Below, in pieces: positions 25,601 through 40,600 of a DNA stretch of 64,000 nt. This DNA is from Liolophura sinensis (taxonomy: Eukaryota > Mollusca > Polyplacophora > Chitonida > Chitonidae). The stretch's first letter is position 1; every line of letters starts with the position of its first letter. The stretch is taken from NCBI RefSeq assembly GCF_032854445.1, contig NC_088296.1:3063246-3127245 (forward strand), written 5' to 3'. The notes under the pieces were generated by a model, which was not told where the DNA came from, did no database searches, and saw only the letters and a list, made by a program, of their open reading frames with translations. Both the position numbers and the translations under genes were made by a program.

Positions 25601-28600
25601 GCTGAAATAGCCGTCCCTTCGTGGCTCTGCAGGACTCGGGATATCTGGTGAGATAAACAGATGTCAAAATGACCTTGAAATACTTCACCTGAGTGTAGAC
25701 ACAAAAACCACTTAACTCTCCCGTCAAGCTTAACCATAGCAAGAGAAGATAGTGATTAAGCTTGAAAATACAGGTTTCACAATGTTTGTAAAAATTTGAC
25801 CGCTCGTAAGTGGGAAGGTCTGCCAGCAACCTGCGGATGGTCATGTGTTTCCCCCGGGCTCTGCCCGGTTTCCTCCAACCATAATGCTGGCCGCTGTCGT
25901 ATAAGTGAAATATTCTTGAGTACGGCATAAAACACCAATCAAAATAAATATATAAGTAAAGTAGCTATGGTTGTTCATTATGCTTGATAAAGGTATCAGT
26001 ATCTATACCGAAACGTCGCTTCCAAATAAACAGAAGTTGTTATCCATATATCTCATTATGTTATCCAACTCAACTTGTAAATGCCTCTAAAAGATGTTAA
26101 TGTTTGTAAAGACCCTTTTGGAAAATGACTCAAACTGCCTATGCTATATAATATTGTATTAAGTTCATTTGGATAAATAACTTGGAATTGGCCAATGCAG
26201 ATTTTATCATTGTCTCCAAGGGAATGTTTTCAAAACTGTCACACCTATTTTCAGGTTTATATGTCAAATAACAAAGGTTGAAGATCCCATCCCCAAGCCA
26301 TCTGATACTTTTCAACATATTTACTCTGAACCCGATAACCTTGTCATCAGTACCCAAACGCTCCTGTCTGAAGTTACCTGATTCAACACCAGGGGGCAGT
26401 GGTGGACGTGGAGGGGCTTCTTGATCAAAGCTCAACTGACCGTCATAGTTGTTAAAGTCGGAGGCTGGCTGGTAGTCCTGGTAACCACGAGAGGCTGGAA
26501 TGCTGGGGACAGAGCCTAAAGCTTGTACCGTGCTGCCCTTGTAGAGACTGTCCGCCCGGGGTAGTGGGTGGTAGATGTTCACGTTGTTCGTTTCAATGGG
26601 ACGCTTGACAGCTCCGTAACTAAACGCCAGCTCTGGTTTATAAAAAAAAACACACATGCGTCATGAAAATACTTCATATCTGTTTTATTCATGACATAGT
26701 TCAGAAGATTTGTGCTTTTGATTGTGTCTACTGAACAAATTCAATTTCAATTATTGCATGTAAATGAATGGTACTCAGTTTTCTGGGAGGAGGTTCAAAT
26801 TCCCCTGTGCATTTATTTACTTTCTGATGTTTGGCATGATACTCAAGAATTTTACACCTGTACAATTTACCATTATTCTAATTAATAATTACTTTAAGTC
26901 ACTGTTACACATAAAATTACTTCAGGTATTGTACGCCTTTAAAATGGCATAATCTGGTCTTCAACACATGCTAAGAAGATAGTATCACAGTTATCTCCCT
27001 TATTTTTACCTTCCTCCTTGAGACTGCTGTTTTGGCGTTTGTGATTTGAGTCGTGTTTTTTCTTGGTTATCACCAGATGGAGCTTGTCTTTGTTTTTCTC
27101 AATGTGTTTTTTCGCTTCGGTCAACGAAAGAGTTTCAACTGGGATGTTATTGATCTGAAATATATGCAATCAGTCATCAGATCTAACATTTCATTCATCT
27201 TAGTTTAATTTAAAAGAATTCAAACAAGTAATTCGCCAACACCAAGAACTGGCCTGCTCTGTATTGCACAATCTCACAAATTTGCATATTATGACACTAA
27301 ACTACATCAATAAACAGAATTTCGCCGAGTAAGAGTTCAATTTACCAAATGTAAACATTTCAAATGCGAGACCCATTTTTATAATTATTATTAATTCAAA
27401 CATTCACACCATTATTTACAACAAACAGTGGCGTTTGAACAATTTATAGATCAAAAACAAACCCAGTCCATTTAATTATTACAACTTTCTTTTGATAACG
27501 TGCAAAAAAGAAAAAATAATCAGCTGTGAGTGTTACCTTTAGCACTGAATCGCCCTCTTTAAGGCCTCCTTCCTGTGCGGCCAGGCTGTTCCCCCTAATC
27601 TCTTTGATGAAATACTTACAGCCGAGGACCACGCCATATTCTGTGACGGGTAAAGAACACAAACATGGATTAAGTATCAACGATACCAAAGAAAACTTGC
27701 TTCAGTTTTCAGTTAAAAGTTTTTTGCATCTTGATTTATTAATCTCATTTGTGTTCTGAGGAATGCTCAAAGTTATTCCACTTATCTCTGGCAGTTCAGA
27801 ATTACTTATCTGACTGGTGTTGAAAAAAGAATTTCTCCCTTATATGACGGTGTTGGAGGGAAAAATGCCCAGGTGCCCGATAAACCATTCAGCATAATAT
27901 AAAAACGGCAAATATTACGGGACAAGGTTCATAAAGTTAGTCTGTCTGAACCATAACCTAGCCACTGTGTTCCACGACCATGTATGGTGGTGTCAAGCAA
28001 GGACTCACCATCTTTCCTGTGCTTTTTGCTCAGCGTAACTTTGAGCGGAAGGGTCTCATCGTCTGAGCTTGAGGGTAAGACAACGCGTCGTCGAATGACC
28101 TGGAAAAAGTACAGACCAGGTGAGTGGATGAGGATATAGCACAAAGTGAAGCAGTGTTCACCTGATGTTTTCTCCTAACGAAGAAACTTAATGAATTTAA
28201 ATCCCGCAGAAAATGTGAAATCGAGCCAGTTTTGAACCTTGATTTGAGGGACCACACCATGAATCTCCACACAATCTTGGTTGTTGTATAGAAATCGAAG
28301 TGTGACTGGCAGATAAACAGACCCTAGTTAATATGTATTGTTTTACTTCTGTGCAATAGTAGGATAAAAATAACGCCACCTTAGGTACATCTAATTCTAT
28401 CTTGGAAAAAAAAAAAACAAAACACAAACACACAAAAAAAACCAATGGTGTCACATCACTCACCAGATTGATGGCCTGGTCACACCCCTTCATCACCGCT
28501 ATCGCCGTCGCATGGTCCACATTGTCCAGGGAAATCCCGTTCACAGACAACACCCGGTCATTAATTCTGAGGGCGGAAAAAATTAATATTTAGCAATAAC

Positions 28601-31600
28601 TTACATAAATCATGCTGATACGTAATTTTTTTAAAACATTATATTTTTGTGGTTATGGCTTGGGCTAAAAAAGACTTGATGCACATACATCTGACAAACC
28701 CAAACTTCCATGTACACAAAACCACCTGTAAATCTTAACATCAGATACAATTTGAATACATACGATTTTCAAAACTGAAAAGTATTCTTCAAGTTGGGAC
28801 AAAAAGACATATCAACTTCATAATAATTATGAATAAATCTGTCTTGATCAGAAAACTTTCCTTTAATAGGCAAATAAACAAAAAAAACAAACCCAAAATA
28901 CATGCACTATATCTGTGGTCAAATATGTGAAGGATTCTGGGTAGAGCTAACGACAACAACGACAACAAAACTCTGACACACTCACTGTAGTTTGCCCTCT
29001 GCTGGCCCCGCCTTGAGCACATCAGAGATGGCGATGGACGGATCACCGTTAGCAAAATGTGGGTTGTCCCGTCCACCGCTGATAGCGATGCCGAAGCCGA
29101 AGCCTGGGACCTGCAAAAATACCAAAAGATCGTGTAACAAAACAAGTCTGAGATAATCTGTAACAACTTTCAGCAAAGAGCAGGAAACTAAACCGCAATG
29201 ATTTTCATCCACTGTAACTTGGACAACAAAATTCACAACGATAGGTAGGGATGTATGAAAACAGAGAAATACAGATAAATACAATGTGAATAAGACTTTA
29301 AAAATCAATTCTGAAGTCACTGTAAAATGGTCTTCTGTATTCTCTATTTTCTTGCAGAAAGAAACACAGAAATATTTCATATCTCTTTAACTTAATTCTA
29401 TTACAAGTCAAAGAACTATACATTCAAATTCTACAAATGAATTAATCCTTTTTCAAACTTGACTTTAAGCATTACAAAAGAAAAGACAAATTTCTAATTC
29501 TTTCTTAACAATTGTGCCATTATTTTTTTTATAGTTATTTTCTTATTCTAGCCAGACGCACTTTTATAAAAACTTTATATAAAAAGTACAGGTGTTTTCC
29601 AAGCTTTCCATGCCCACAGAAAGGTTTACAAACACTACAGGTGTTAGGACTCACCCTGGCCAGCAGGATCTTGTGCGTCTCCCAGATAACATTGTCTCCT
29701 ACCTGCAAAGATATCAAGTACAGTGCCAACATTAATCACAGATTCGCATCCAAAAACAAACCCTCTGGAAGTAAAAAGTTTGAATGTCGCACACGATGTA
29801 TTATTACATGTACAGCGCTTCTCGCAAGCAGCTCCCCCTGGAGGGATAACGGGCCATTAAACGGCCGCGTCTGACCATCAATCACCCCTAGACAATTCTC
29901 GCCACTTCACCACAGAATGTATCACTTTAAATAATTGAGGAGGAATTGATTCAGGGAGAGCGCTGTGAGGTGTTTGCTGACTGAGCTACGCATCCTCTCG
30001 CATCACTGCTTCGCCCAGTTCCTTACGTCGTCGTCGTCTTTTCAGCGCGATTATTAGCTTAGCCTGCTACACGCACACTGACGGCACTTCAGATCAATCC
30101 CTTACACCATTGGCAGAAAAATTAGTTTTTCGTCTTTTGTTCGAGCCAATCGACTTTCCCCCAGACTTCTTCCTTATTTCGACCCAGGGAGCAGGAAGGC
30201 ATCTGAGAGAAACATGCCCTAGCTATTCTATGGAATTTGCCAACAATTTTTTTTTTTTTTTCCACCAGTCAAATTTGTGCCATGCTTCGATCTGAATTTT
30301 CTGAATGTGGCGAAAAGAATGCCACTGAGGCATGAAGAGTCTGATGCTGCAGACGTTGAGATAAAAGATGCAGTAAATCAACATGCAGCCCAGCCAGCCA
30401 CTTTCAGGCTTAACCCTGAAGAGCTCCACAAATCTTTGTAAACATGACAACTAAAAGTCTCAGCCGTACAGTCAGGCTGGACCTGAACAAACACTCAACA
30501 GGGGAACAACAACTGATACTATACAATGACATCCCCAAAATTCTAATCTTTCTCTTAAAATACCAGTACTTAGGCAAGGCCAATAGCTTTTCTCATTTTC
30601 TTTTAGGGGGTGGGGTGGAATTGAAAGTGTCCGTCACCATGGAAACTTGCTGTTTCTCAAGAGGTTAATCAAACAAAAATGTTTCCAGAAGCCTATTTTT
30701 TCTTCTTCCCCTTTTTTCTGTTTTCTTCTTCATCAAATTCTGAGTTCACTGCTTTTAGAAACACGCAATCCAGTAGTTAGTTATAAAATATTCAGACAGA
30801 TACTCCTCATGGACAGTTGCTTTTCTCCATTACCGCTGATGGCCTGGCAGGCAGCTCTCATAAAGTGGAACAACACCCCAAAACAACACACACACCCCCA
30901 CCTCTTTCCCCCTACCCACCCACCTACCACCTCTTTAAACCCCACTTTTCCAACAGGTTTTTTTTTCACTACATGATTCAAACTGCACTAAGGATCTTTC
31001 TATAAGATTGTAAATAAACGTTTTAATATGAACTCTTAAAACACAGATTTGTACCTGAAACAGTACGTATAATACATTCACATGAACAACAATGGAGTTA
31101 AATATACCAAGTGGCTCACTCCATATTCATTTACCTGGTAAATAACAAATAATAATTACCAAGTCTAACTAAAAACTAATTTTTTCAACACCCACGTCTT
31201 GCTGCCTGAATTACAAATACAGGTTAATAATAAGAATTACTAATACCCGATAAAAATAATCAGGTAATAGTGAAAACATGAATCACAAATCATACTGATT
31301 AGCATGATAAAGATCAAAGGGATACCTGCATAATCCGAGGCAGAGGCTGTAATCTTTTGTTTATATACATACACACCTGAGCACATTGCTCAGATTACAG
31401 GTAACATGTGAAACAGGTGCAATACATTTCACCATGGATTCCATGCATTATTCCATGTATTATTCCATGCATTATTCCATGTATGATTCCATGCATTATT
31501 CATTTGGACATATCCATTAAACATGTTACAAATCTACTCACATGAACACTGCCCATACAAGCGTGACTTAACACTGACCGTGCACTTCCCCACTCTGAGT

Positions 31601-34600
31601 GACCACTGCCCACTATCACATACATGACCACTGACTCAGAAATATACTGAGTGTATATACCAATTTTGAATACACACAGCAACCTGGGATACGGTCAATT
31701 CTTAACAAAGTCTTATCATACACTTACATGTTGACAGTATTAACCGCAGACTGTTTGTTCTAAGGAACGGCAATATCATATATCATGATTATGTTCATCT
31801 GTCAATTAATTTACCACCTATAAAACAGCTACATTATTATTATTATTATTATTATTATTATGTGAATTTAAACAATTTGTTAAACATGCTATATGTATTT
31901 AAATATCCATCACACTAATTAAATATATACTACACCATCAAACTGACAACATATTTTACATGCCTTAGAGCGTACATTTCGGTGGACTTTTTTTCCCACA
32001 AAATATTCCAGTGTGGATACATGTTTTCCCGTTCTGTACCCGGAAAATTGGCAGAGACTCAAGAAGCATCAAGTATATACATGTATATGTTTAGACCTAG
32101 ATTTCTTCTATATTCTCATATCTCAAAGTCAAAATTGGGGATTTACTTCACCATTTCTCCATGGTTTTCGCACACAACTTGAAATGAGGACACACTTTGT
32201 ACATGAGGAACAATATTTGTTAGATTTTTCAAATTAGCACTGAAGCAAACCACTGGCTATCTGTAATCAAATCAGCCTTAGGAAAAAACTTTCACCTGCT
32301 GGATTGCAATCAGTGCAAAGATCAAACAAGTTTACCTGAATGAGTTCAGGTGATACCCATTAAAAGAGGTTTGTTATCTAATGAGGGGTTAGGACCACAG
32401 GTATTGATCACTCATAGGTGAGATGATTGCTTCTACATGGACAAGTGGGGGTATCACTTACCTGTCTCTCAACTCTCCCCTTCCCCTCCCCACACCCCAA
32501 ATTTAATTCTTCCCAAGATGGTGCTAAAGTGTAAAGCAGGTAATGGATTTATTAAGGGGATTAAAAGAGCAGCCAGGTGTTGTACCTTTCAGTCTACACA
32601 GACAATAACACAAGAGAAATCCACACACTGTGAAATCTGAATATCTGTGCAATGATCACACCTGTGAAATGAGCAACAGGTGAATTTACCTGATGAGCAG
32701 GTGTTTGTTTGGGTGAGACTTAGAAACCACAGCCTAGGTTTGCTGATAAACAAAACCTGCTATGGAAGGAAAATATTATTGTTTTGATAACAGAAAGTAT
32801 GTACATGCATGTGTTTTATTTAAACTGAATACAACAAAAATGGTGAAGATTAAAAACACATTTTAATGTCTCTCATTAAATAGTATTAAATTTGTTGTCT
32901 TTTGGCTTTTACTTCAAAAACAGAAGGAGTAATTAATGTGTATTCCAACTGAACTTCTTCTTGTTACTTATCAGAGGAATGTAGGGGTAGGTTTGGATGC
33001 TGGATCTGTCAGAGGGGAAGTGAGGCTGGAGAGTGCTGTAAACACAGAGTGCAGAGAGCATCTGCCTGAGACTTATCTGTCTTCACCTCTGGGTATAATT
33101 GTACAAGAACATGAACGCCCTTCACCTGTAGAAATGCAATCTCAGTAGCACCTGAAGGCCTTTAAATGGTACTTCTCATGCCAACACATTGGCTTTTCTA
33201 ACAAGAAATTAACCAAACTCTAAGAAGCCCAATAAGGTGGAAGAATCAACACCACAATCAAGCAAAATGTAAGACTTGAAAAATGGTAAACTTTAGGTGA
33301 AATACAACACCTACCTCCACAACAAAGGGTGGGGGGGGGGGGGGTAAATTTGTAATGGCATGCACCAGCCCTAATTGGACGATTTACGCCAAATGCCTGC
33401 TTTTTAGTATGAGGTCAAGAAGATATTTGTAAACCATGACCAAAGAAAAAAACAAAGACCTGGTTACAACCTATGGCAACGGGTAAGAACACTTGCCACT
33501 GGTAAGAAAATTTGCCACGGCTTGGAATACTTTACTTTGTTGTGGTCGTTGGTGGGGTTTAGAATAGTCTCCACTGTAAACTCTGCTATGAATACAGTGT
33601 TCAGTGTTTACAGCCTTCCTTCATACCTGAACAATACCAGCCTCCCAACAGATGCCGCTCACTTCACAGCCTGTTACATGAGCGACCCCCAGTCCCCACC
33701 CATGGCTAAAATCACCACATTAGAACAACAACAAGAAACAGGTCCTATATCACCCCTGTGTGTAAGCATTGCAGTTAGAACCACAACGTTTGTATCACAT
33801 GGAGAGTGCAGTCAAGCATATAGCATTCCATAATGCTTTTCTTCTTCTTCTTTTTTTTTTGTCTGTGTGGAATTTCTCTGAATGTCAGGTAAAAAATAAA
33901 GAAAGACTGATAACCTCTTACACAACAATTTTCTTTGCCCAAAATAGCTACAAAAATTAAACACTTTCTGGATTCATCTAAAGTTAGCACTACAAATGGT
34001 ATATCTGTTGACCATACAAATGTATCAAGCAAGTCCAAACAACCGATGTAGCTATCACAAACAATGAGCGCTACGGGATTGAGGTGGGGGCGCTACAGAC
34101 CCCAGACAGACAGCAATGCATTCCTGACATAAGTGCCCCATTTACCCAACCCCTCACCCCTTCAACGATCTGCTTTGATGCACAGCCAAGTGGCTGTCAC
34201 ACCTGGCTCCAATCAGTCGCTACGGCAACGGCCAGGTAACAGGTTATGATAAGAGATTAGACGCATGTAGAACAAAATAACCAAAGATACTCCAACTATA
34301 AAAATCTGTTAGCAGGGATATTCTGGATATCAATCTAAGAAATAATATCATTCCATTCTGTAAATGTAATTTTCAAGAAGATAATTTTGTTAGAATGTCA
34401 AATTGCTTAAATAATATTAATGCTATTACACATAAAACTGCACATGTGACATGACAGAAATATCTGAGTTTCAATAGTTCAAACATTTTTTTTCCCAACT
34501 TATATAAAACTGTGTAAAACATTGTGTAAACAGTCATCTTTTTATCCAATGTAAAGTACAAAATTCTGTCCTTCATCAAAAGATCACAGCTTCCCGGAAA

Positions 34601-37600
34601 TGTTATTAATTTTCGCTACATCCCATTCCAATTTCTGCTCTTCTGCTGCAACCATACCTTTTTTTTTCTTAAGATTCTGGATTCAGTTTTATCTAAAATC
34701 TATCAATTAGCAATGTCAACCTGGCCGAGTTCCTTAACGATGTGACGACAAGATCCAACACCGTACAACAGATACCAAGTCAATTATTTCAAGTGTGCTT
34801 TGCTCAAATCCACCACTGAGCCTCAAATCTCCAAGGTAAACACCATTTTGACTGATGGTGATCTCTGACACAGATGTGCTGTGATTGAGGAGACTCACAG
34901 CATGTCATCTGCGCGGGGAAGAAGATCCCAGATAATGAGGGCATCCGACTGATATTGATCGCGATTCAGGGATAAAGGATCAGAAATAAAGATAACGACT
35001 GTGTAACAGTGGGAAATTATCAGGCAAATCGCTGCCCATCACCCCATTGCTCCAGTCTCCCTGCCGCAGGGGGACTGTCAATTTGCGCAGAACATTTTGA
35101 GGTCAATGGGAATGTTTGAATTTCATCAAGCCGACCCTCGACATTGTGAATACAACGGCACAATGGACGATCTCTGCAGCTCTGCTAGTAACTGTGCTGT
35201 TTTGTGTGAGGCTACACAAGACATGTAATCGTACTGAGAGTTAGCCAACTATTTCATGCAGATGGCCTTTCATTTCCATACCGTTTCGAAAATATCACAG
35301 GATCACAAAATAATTACAGTCTTCTGAAAGCCGCGACACTAGAGAACGTTATGGCTTTACAAACATATAAATTAACAACACATGTACTTGTATCGCCAGA
35401 CTCAGACGCATGATGAATTAAATACTGCAAGCAATTAATCAATACTAATTAATCAATAATTACACCAAATGTAAAGCAGGATACTCTAATTCCCCACTGT
35501 TTTGAACCACCTCTGTGAATAATATTTTGGAGCATTCTGGGAGAACTATGGGGACTAGTGAAATAATCTGCACAGTTTTATGAAGCTTGCGTCTTTAATG
35601 ACACAAACAAATCATTTTTAGCGTCATTTACATAACCATTGTATTTGTAAATTCCACTGAAAAAAGAGCTTTAGTGTTTGAAAAGTTTGAAGATTTACAG
35701 TAATATTTATCACTGATGTTTCACCAAATGGCAAGCAAATGTACCATTTCCCAAGCAATTCATTTATGTTTTTATCGTGCAATTAATGTATGGTACGTAC
35801 CATTTCCCAAGCAATTCATTTATGTTTTTGGTACACTAAATGTCAAGCAGTTAATCCATATGTCCATTGTTTTGTCAATTCCATGGCACATGTATTTGTT
35901 ACCAGAACAGTAACTGTCAGCCAATAAACAGGACTTCTGGACTTTCAACTACATATGATACAGTTTCATGCTTCAGGCATTACCCCCTCCCTCTCCCACC
36001 CCACCTCCACTCCAGGGGCAGGCCATAAGGTTCATCTGGGAACCCCTGGGGGTGAGGGCAAGAAGCCTGTGGGGGTGGAAACCCTTAACAAGGCTGGATA
36101 ATGTTGCTGAGGCAGACAAGATTCTGCCATTACAATGATTACACTGGTGATGGCCTGGCTTAATGATGCTCTTCATCCTTAGGGCTGGTGGGGTTGGGTG
36201 GGGTGGATGGCCAGAGGCCTAAGAGGGTGAGGGTGAGTTGATGTGGACAGGGCATTTAGAGAAGCCGAGATTGGTCATGGGAGAAATATTGGATATGATG
36301 TTAATACCACTTGAAAGCTTTTCATAAGGGCGGCTTAATATGGAGGCCAAATATTTGCTCTGGAGAACAGCTGGGTAAAGACCAAAACAAAGGAATTGAG
36401 TGCAAATGACAGTGGAGGGTGGAACCATGGCAGGGGTGGTTGGGTTGTTGATAAGGGAGATGAGGATGGGATACCTCACTGTTTTTCCACATTAACAGAA
36501 ACAAAATCATGACATATCCTGTATAAACCTAATGCCGAGACTGGAGGAGCTAAATTCCATAATCAAATGTGATAGATAATTGGCAAAATTTTGTCCAGGT
36601 TACAAATTACTTTAGATACTGGAGCAAATTATCCTTAAGCTTAATTAGGCATACCTCAAAATTTAAGCAAAAGCGCTCAGCTTTGATTTCAACAGTTCCA
36701 AGCTGCTATTATAGCACCAGGTTCAAATCAAGTAAATAAAACTGCTCAATACCTCTAAATTAACACATCACAAAGTCTCTAACTGCTACACTGATTACAC
36801 TGCGTCTATAGTCGCACTAAATTACATACTTACTTAGTTCTGTAACTTTTATCACACAGAGGTTTAGAAATGTCCTGATAAACTCAGAAATGGCGACAAT
36901 AAATTAGGTTCCCTAATGGATTTTGAGCATAAAACTGGATAATTTCCCCGACAAACTGCTGAATGTCACGCAATTCTGGTAACTGGCAAACATTTCCGGC
37001 ATGGTCCTCCCAAGGTGTCGTCGTCACCTATTCTCACACCACACAGCCAGCAAGAGGGTTATTCCGGAGAGCTACTTAGCGCAGAACGGAACTCAATAAA
37101 CCAACACACGTCAATTCTAGTTAGGCGGGTATAATTGGCATCCATATACTGACCCGCGAATCCAACGGGACACAGCAATAAGCACGCTATCCTGGGTGTG
37201 ATGTTAATTCTGGAGATTCTAATGAACGGGCATCTATAATTTAGTTCTCAAACGAAATAAGTGATGTACAGGATTTAATTTGAAAAAGGTGAAAATTTAT
37301 ATTCTTAATGAATAAAATAATGAACTTTGACTGAACCAGCCGTGTGAGGATATTCAAAATCTAGCCGTCACAACTGAACTACTGCTTTTCAACAAAGCTG
37401 TCATTTTACGACCTTCAAGTGTGTGGGAAACACGTATTTTCACATATCAAACTTCACAAGAAATACAGTATAATTTTGTGACACAACCGATTTAAATACT
37501 AAATGCTGAAGAATGCTGGTGAAAATAGGTGTTTGCGAAAAAAATAATGAATGTATCGGGCAAATCAACATGTACATGTAGATAGCAAAGATCTACGCCT

Positions 37601-40600
37601 TAACTGAACTAGTTTGGTCGAATTCCTGAAAATATTATCAATTTCAAGGTTTATATAGATAAAAAAAACAACAACAAAAAATATGCACTCAAATTGATGA
37701 CAAATTATGTGAGATTTGGATCTGCAGTCTAATGACAAGCATTAGTATTACACAGATAATATGACATTTGCATGCTTGCATACTATAACAATCAAGTAAC
37801 TGTTACAAACAACTGTCACATTCAAACCGGCGTGAAATTCAACAAGGACCTAACTTACAACTGAGCTAGATGAGCATGTCAAATATAGTATACATCTATG
37901 AAGGGGTGGGAGTGGGGGGTGAACAATGACACTTGAGTTAGACACAGATTGGGTTATAAGTCACTTGTGTCAAACAATGTGACTCTGTGCATCCTCTAGA
38001 GCAGGGAGATGTAAAGGAAGTTAGAGGAGACCTAAATGTGCACAATAACACCCACTCATGACCCATAACATTCCAGATCTCTCTGGTACATACACACACA
38101 CATCAGGCAGGCGGCAAGTCAAGACTTAATTTATAACCCTTCAAATATTTTCACTTCAAAGACAACGCCCAAGATAAAAATGCGCCAACTTAACAATGTG
38201 GGTAATGTCACTGTCCCCTAACTAATCCTCAAGGAGAAATCAATGTTGTTTTGGACGTGTTGACAGAAGTATTAAATTTACATTGCCCACTGGGGGAAAA
38301 AAAAGGTAGACTTGAAAATGATATACATAAATCATAAACTTCAATTTTGTTAAATTTCAACAGCACAAAAATAAAATCTTCTTCCATACCATCCATGGGA
38401 TATCAGTTAAAAGCTTTCTCAAATATTATAAGACAAATGTCATTACACAAGGCTAAAGAAAAATAACACGACTACCAGAAAAATCAATTCAAAATCAATT
38501 CAAAATCAAGTGAGATTACCTTGAGCTTATTGTGGTAGAGGAGGATATTGGTGTTTTTAATCCTCATGATGTAGTATCCAAAGCTTGATTAATCCTCCCG
38601 TCCGAAAAAAAAACACCTCCAACAGCAGGCGTTACAAGGGAGCATGCACGCACGCACACTCACGCTAATAAGCCAAGGGTTTGGCTGCTCGAAACAAGCA
38701 TTGTCGTCAGGCAGGAGTCGCACTGCGAAATGCGGGCGATTCTAAGAGATAGAATGAGCTCCTGCTGCTGAGCTCTGACGAAGAGTTCCTCGAGGATTCA
38801 CGAACTTGTAAATTCCAGGTAACAGTTTAGCAACAGAGGCAGCTAGGGTTTGTTCCTGCGCCAGGGAAGATGTTCTGTTATGATCAGCCTCAGCACATGA
38901 GCAGGCTGTAGGGACACAATGATCACAGAGCTGGGGGTTGCCTCACTGGCTATTTATAACTGATGATGTTCAGCAGTCTAGGTTAACCCCTTCACAGCTG
39001 AGGCTGTCACAGTCAAGGCTGGCCAAGCCCTGAGAGCAAGCACAAGGGTTAACCTCACCAGAGACAAGCAGGGACTTGCCTTAACTTACAGCTCTGTCAG
39101 TGTGTCCTCTCAGACTGCCTGACTGACAGCAGCTCCGGTAGATGCAACAAGACAAAATCTCAGGTGTTCCTTCTTACAGGCATAAGTTAATAGTTTGCTC
39201 CAGGTAATTAGTGCAGGTATATACAAGTTTAGTATAGAATCTCAGGTGCTAAGTGCACTGTGTGTATCTCTCTCTCTTGTTACTCCAGGTAAGCTAATTT
39301 CTAACTGTTAATAGATAGGGGACAAGGAATATATATACCAGATTCATCAAAACACTTCAGCCAATCACAGTTCTCCTTTCCACAGGGCCACAGGTGCTTC
39401 CTATGAAGTGGGATTAGCGTACACTAAAGGGCAGTCTTACCTACCCCTGGGGCTACAATACCCCTGGGGTGTGGGGCAACAGACTTGGTGGGGTGGGTAT
39501 TGGGAGTGTGGGAGGGGGTGCAAAATTCAGAAGTGTGCCTTAGAACAAGCTGATTCCTGTAGAATGCCCAGACGCTGGGATTTCCACCCCGCTATCAAGG
39601 ACTGCATTATAAGCTGACAGCCCAAAATGGCCATGGTCAAATCAGGATATGAAGACAATGAACTTAATAATTTATAGACAAAATTTATGATGACGGCTAT
39701 CAAGGTATAAGCCCCAATAAGAGGCCCTTGACAGAATAAAGTCCTGTTTTCCCCTCCTACACAATATATACAACAATACCTACACAAAATTCTGAGACAA
39801 AAGTCTGAATGTGCACGCTCTGTAAATAACAATCTACAGAAAGTTCTTAAAACTTTAAATGATCTTGGCCTCCCCTGATTTATACGTACTTTTTAAAACA
39901 ATGCCATTTAATAAGATGGAGAAAGAAGTCTGCCCTGTACACCACCATGATAAAGCTACAAAAGAGGTTCCTCAAGAAAAAAACCCTTTGACTTATAAAT
40001 CCATCCTCGTGATGAAAGGATTTGTGATTTTTAAACCATTTATAAAAATGATTTGATGACAAAACTGAATAATACAAATGATTACACTAATTCCTGTCAA
40101 GAGCACTTGAGATGAAATTTTGATTTGTTGCCCATTAAAAGACTAATCAACATGGTTATAAAATACGCAAAACTGTTGACTAGGACAAAAAGATGAAAAC
40201 ACAGCAGCAATTATTCACTAATATACAAAATTGTAACATTTTACAAAGATACAGTATCTGAACCATCATCACTGTTTATCTCCACCTGATTGGACATGTA
40301 TGCGCATAATCTTCTACAGGTATGTCAAACGTAACACATGCATGAACAGGTAATATAAATGAGCATTTCATTTTCCAGGTTTATTTGTCATCAACATTTG
40401 ATCTTGTTTACATACACGTCTGCACTCTGGACTTTCTACCACCTGAATTTTCACTGCATCTTGGCCAGTACATATCTGCGTTTGTGAAGACAATTTTGCA
40501 TGGCCAGTCGCTACAACCTTCCACATTCTCTGTCCATATAACAAAGTCACAGGTTATCACATCATATACCTGAACTGATAAATGCCTTCTGTGCAGAACA

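Larger units (their letters stand above)
14909..29654 (-). other. Short introns of the ZO core region
   Basis: Introns of 0.1-2.1 kb with ordinary GT/AG ends. Beyond the repeats listed separately I see no nested gene. Introns with nothing further to report include 15831-16243, 22378-22560, 23796-24721, 24752-25454, 26633-27009, 27155-27536, 28100-28463, 28567-28985 and 29111-29654. Confidence 0.6.
29703..38519 (-). other. First intron, proximal part
   Basis: No exon found between common exon 2 and alternative exon C. Holds a 12-bp tandem repeat (31438-31500), an ATT repeat (31831-31860), G14 near 33330 and scattered CAGGT motifs around 32.3-32.7 kb. Confidence 0.55.

Noticed and set aside
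25414-25928. Two long open frames overlapping exon 9
   Set aside because: Both are out of phase with exons 8 and 10. The third frame gives the ZO linker and joins its neighbours exactly.
28789-29380. Open frames overlapping PDZ1 exon 3 and its flanks
   Set aside because: They read through intron sequence on both sides. Only the part between the GTCCCAGG acceptor and CTACA|GTGAGT matches the PDZ.
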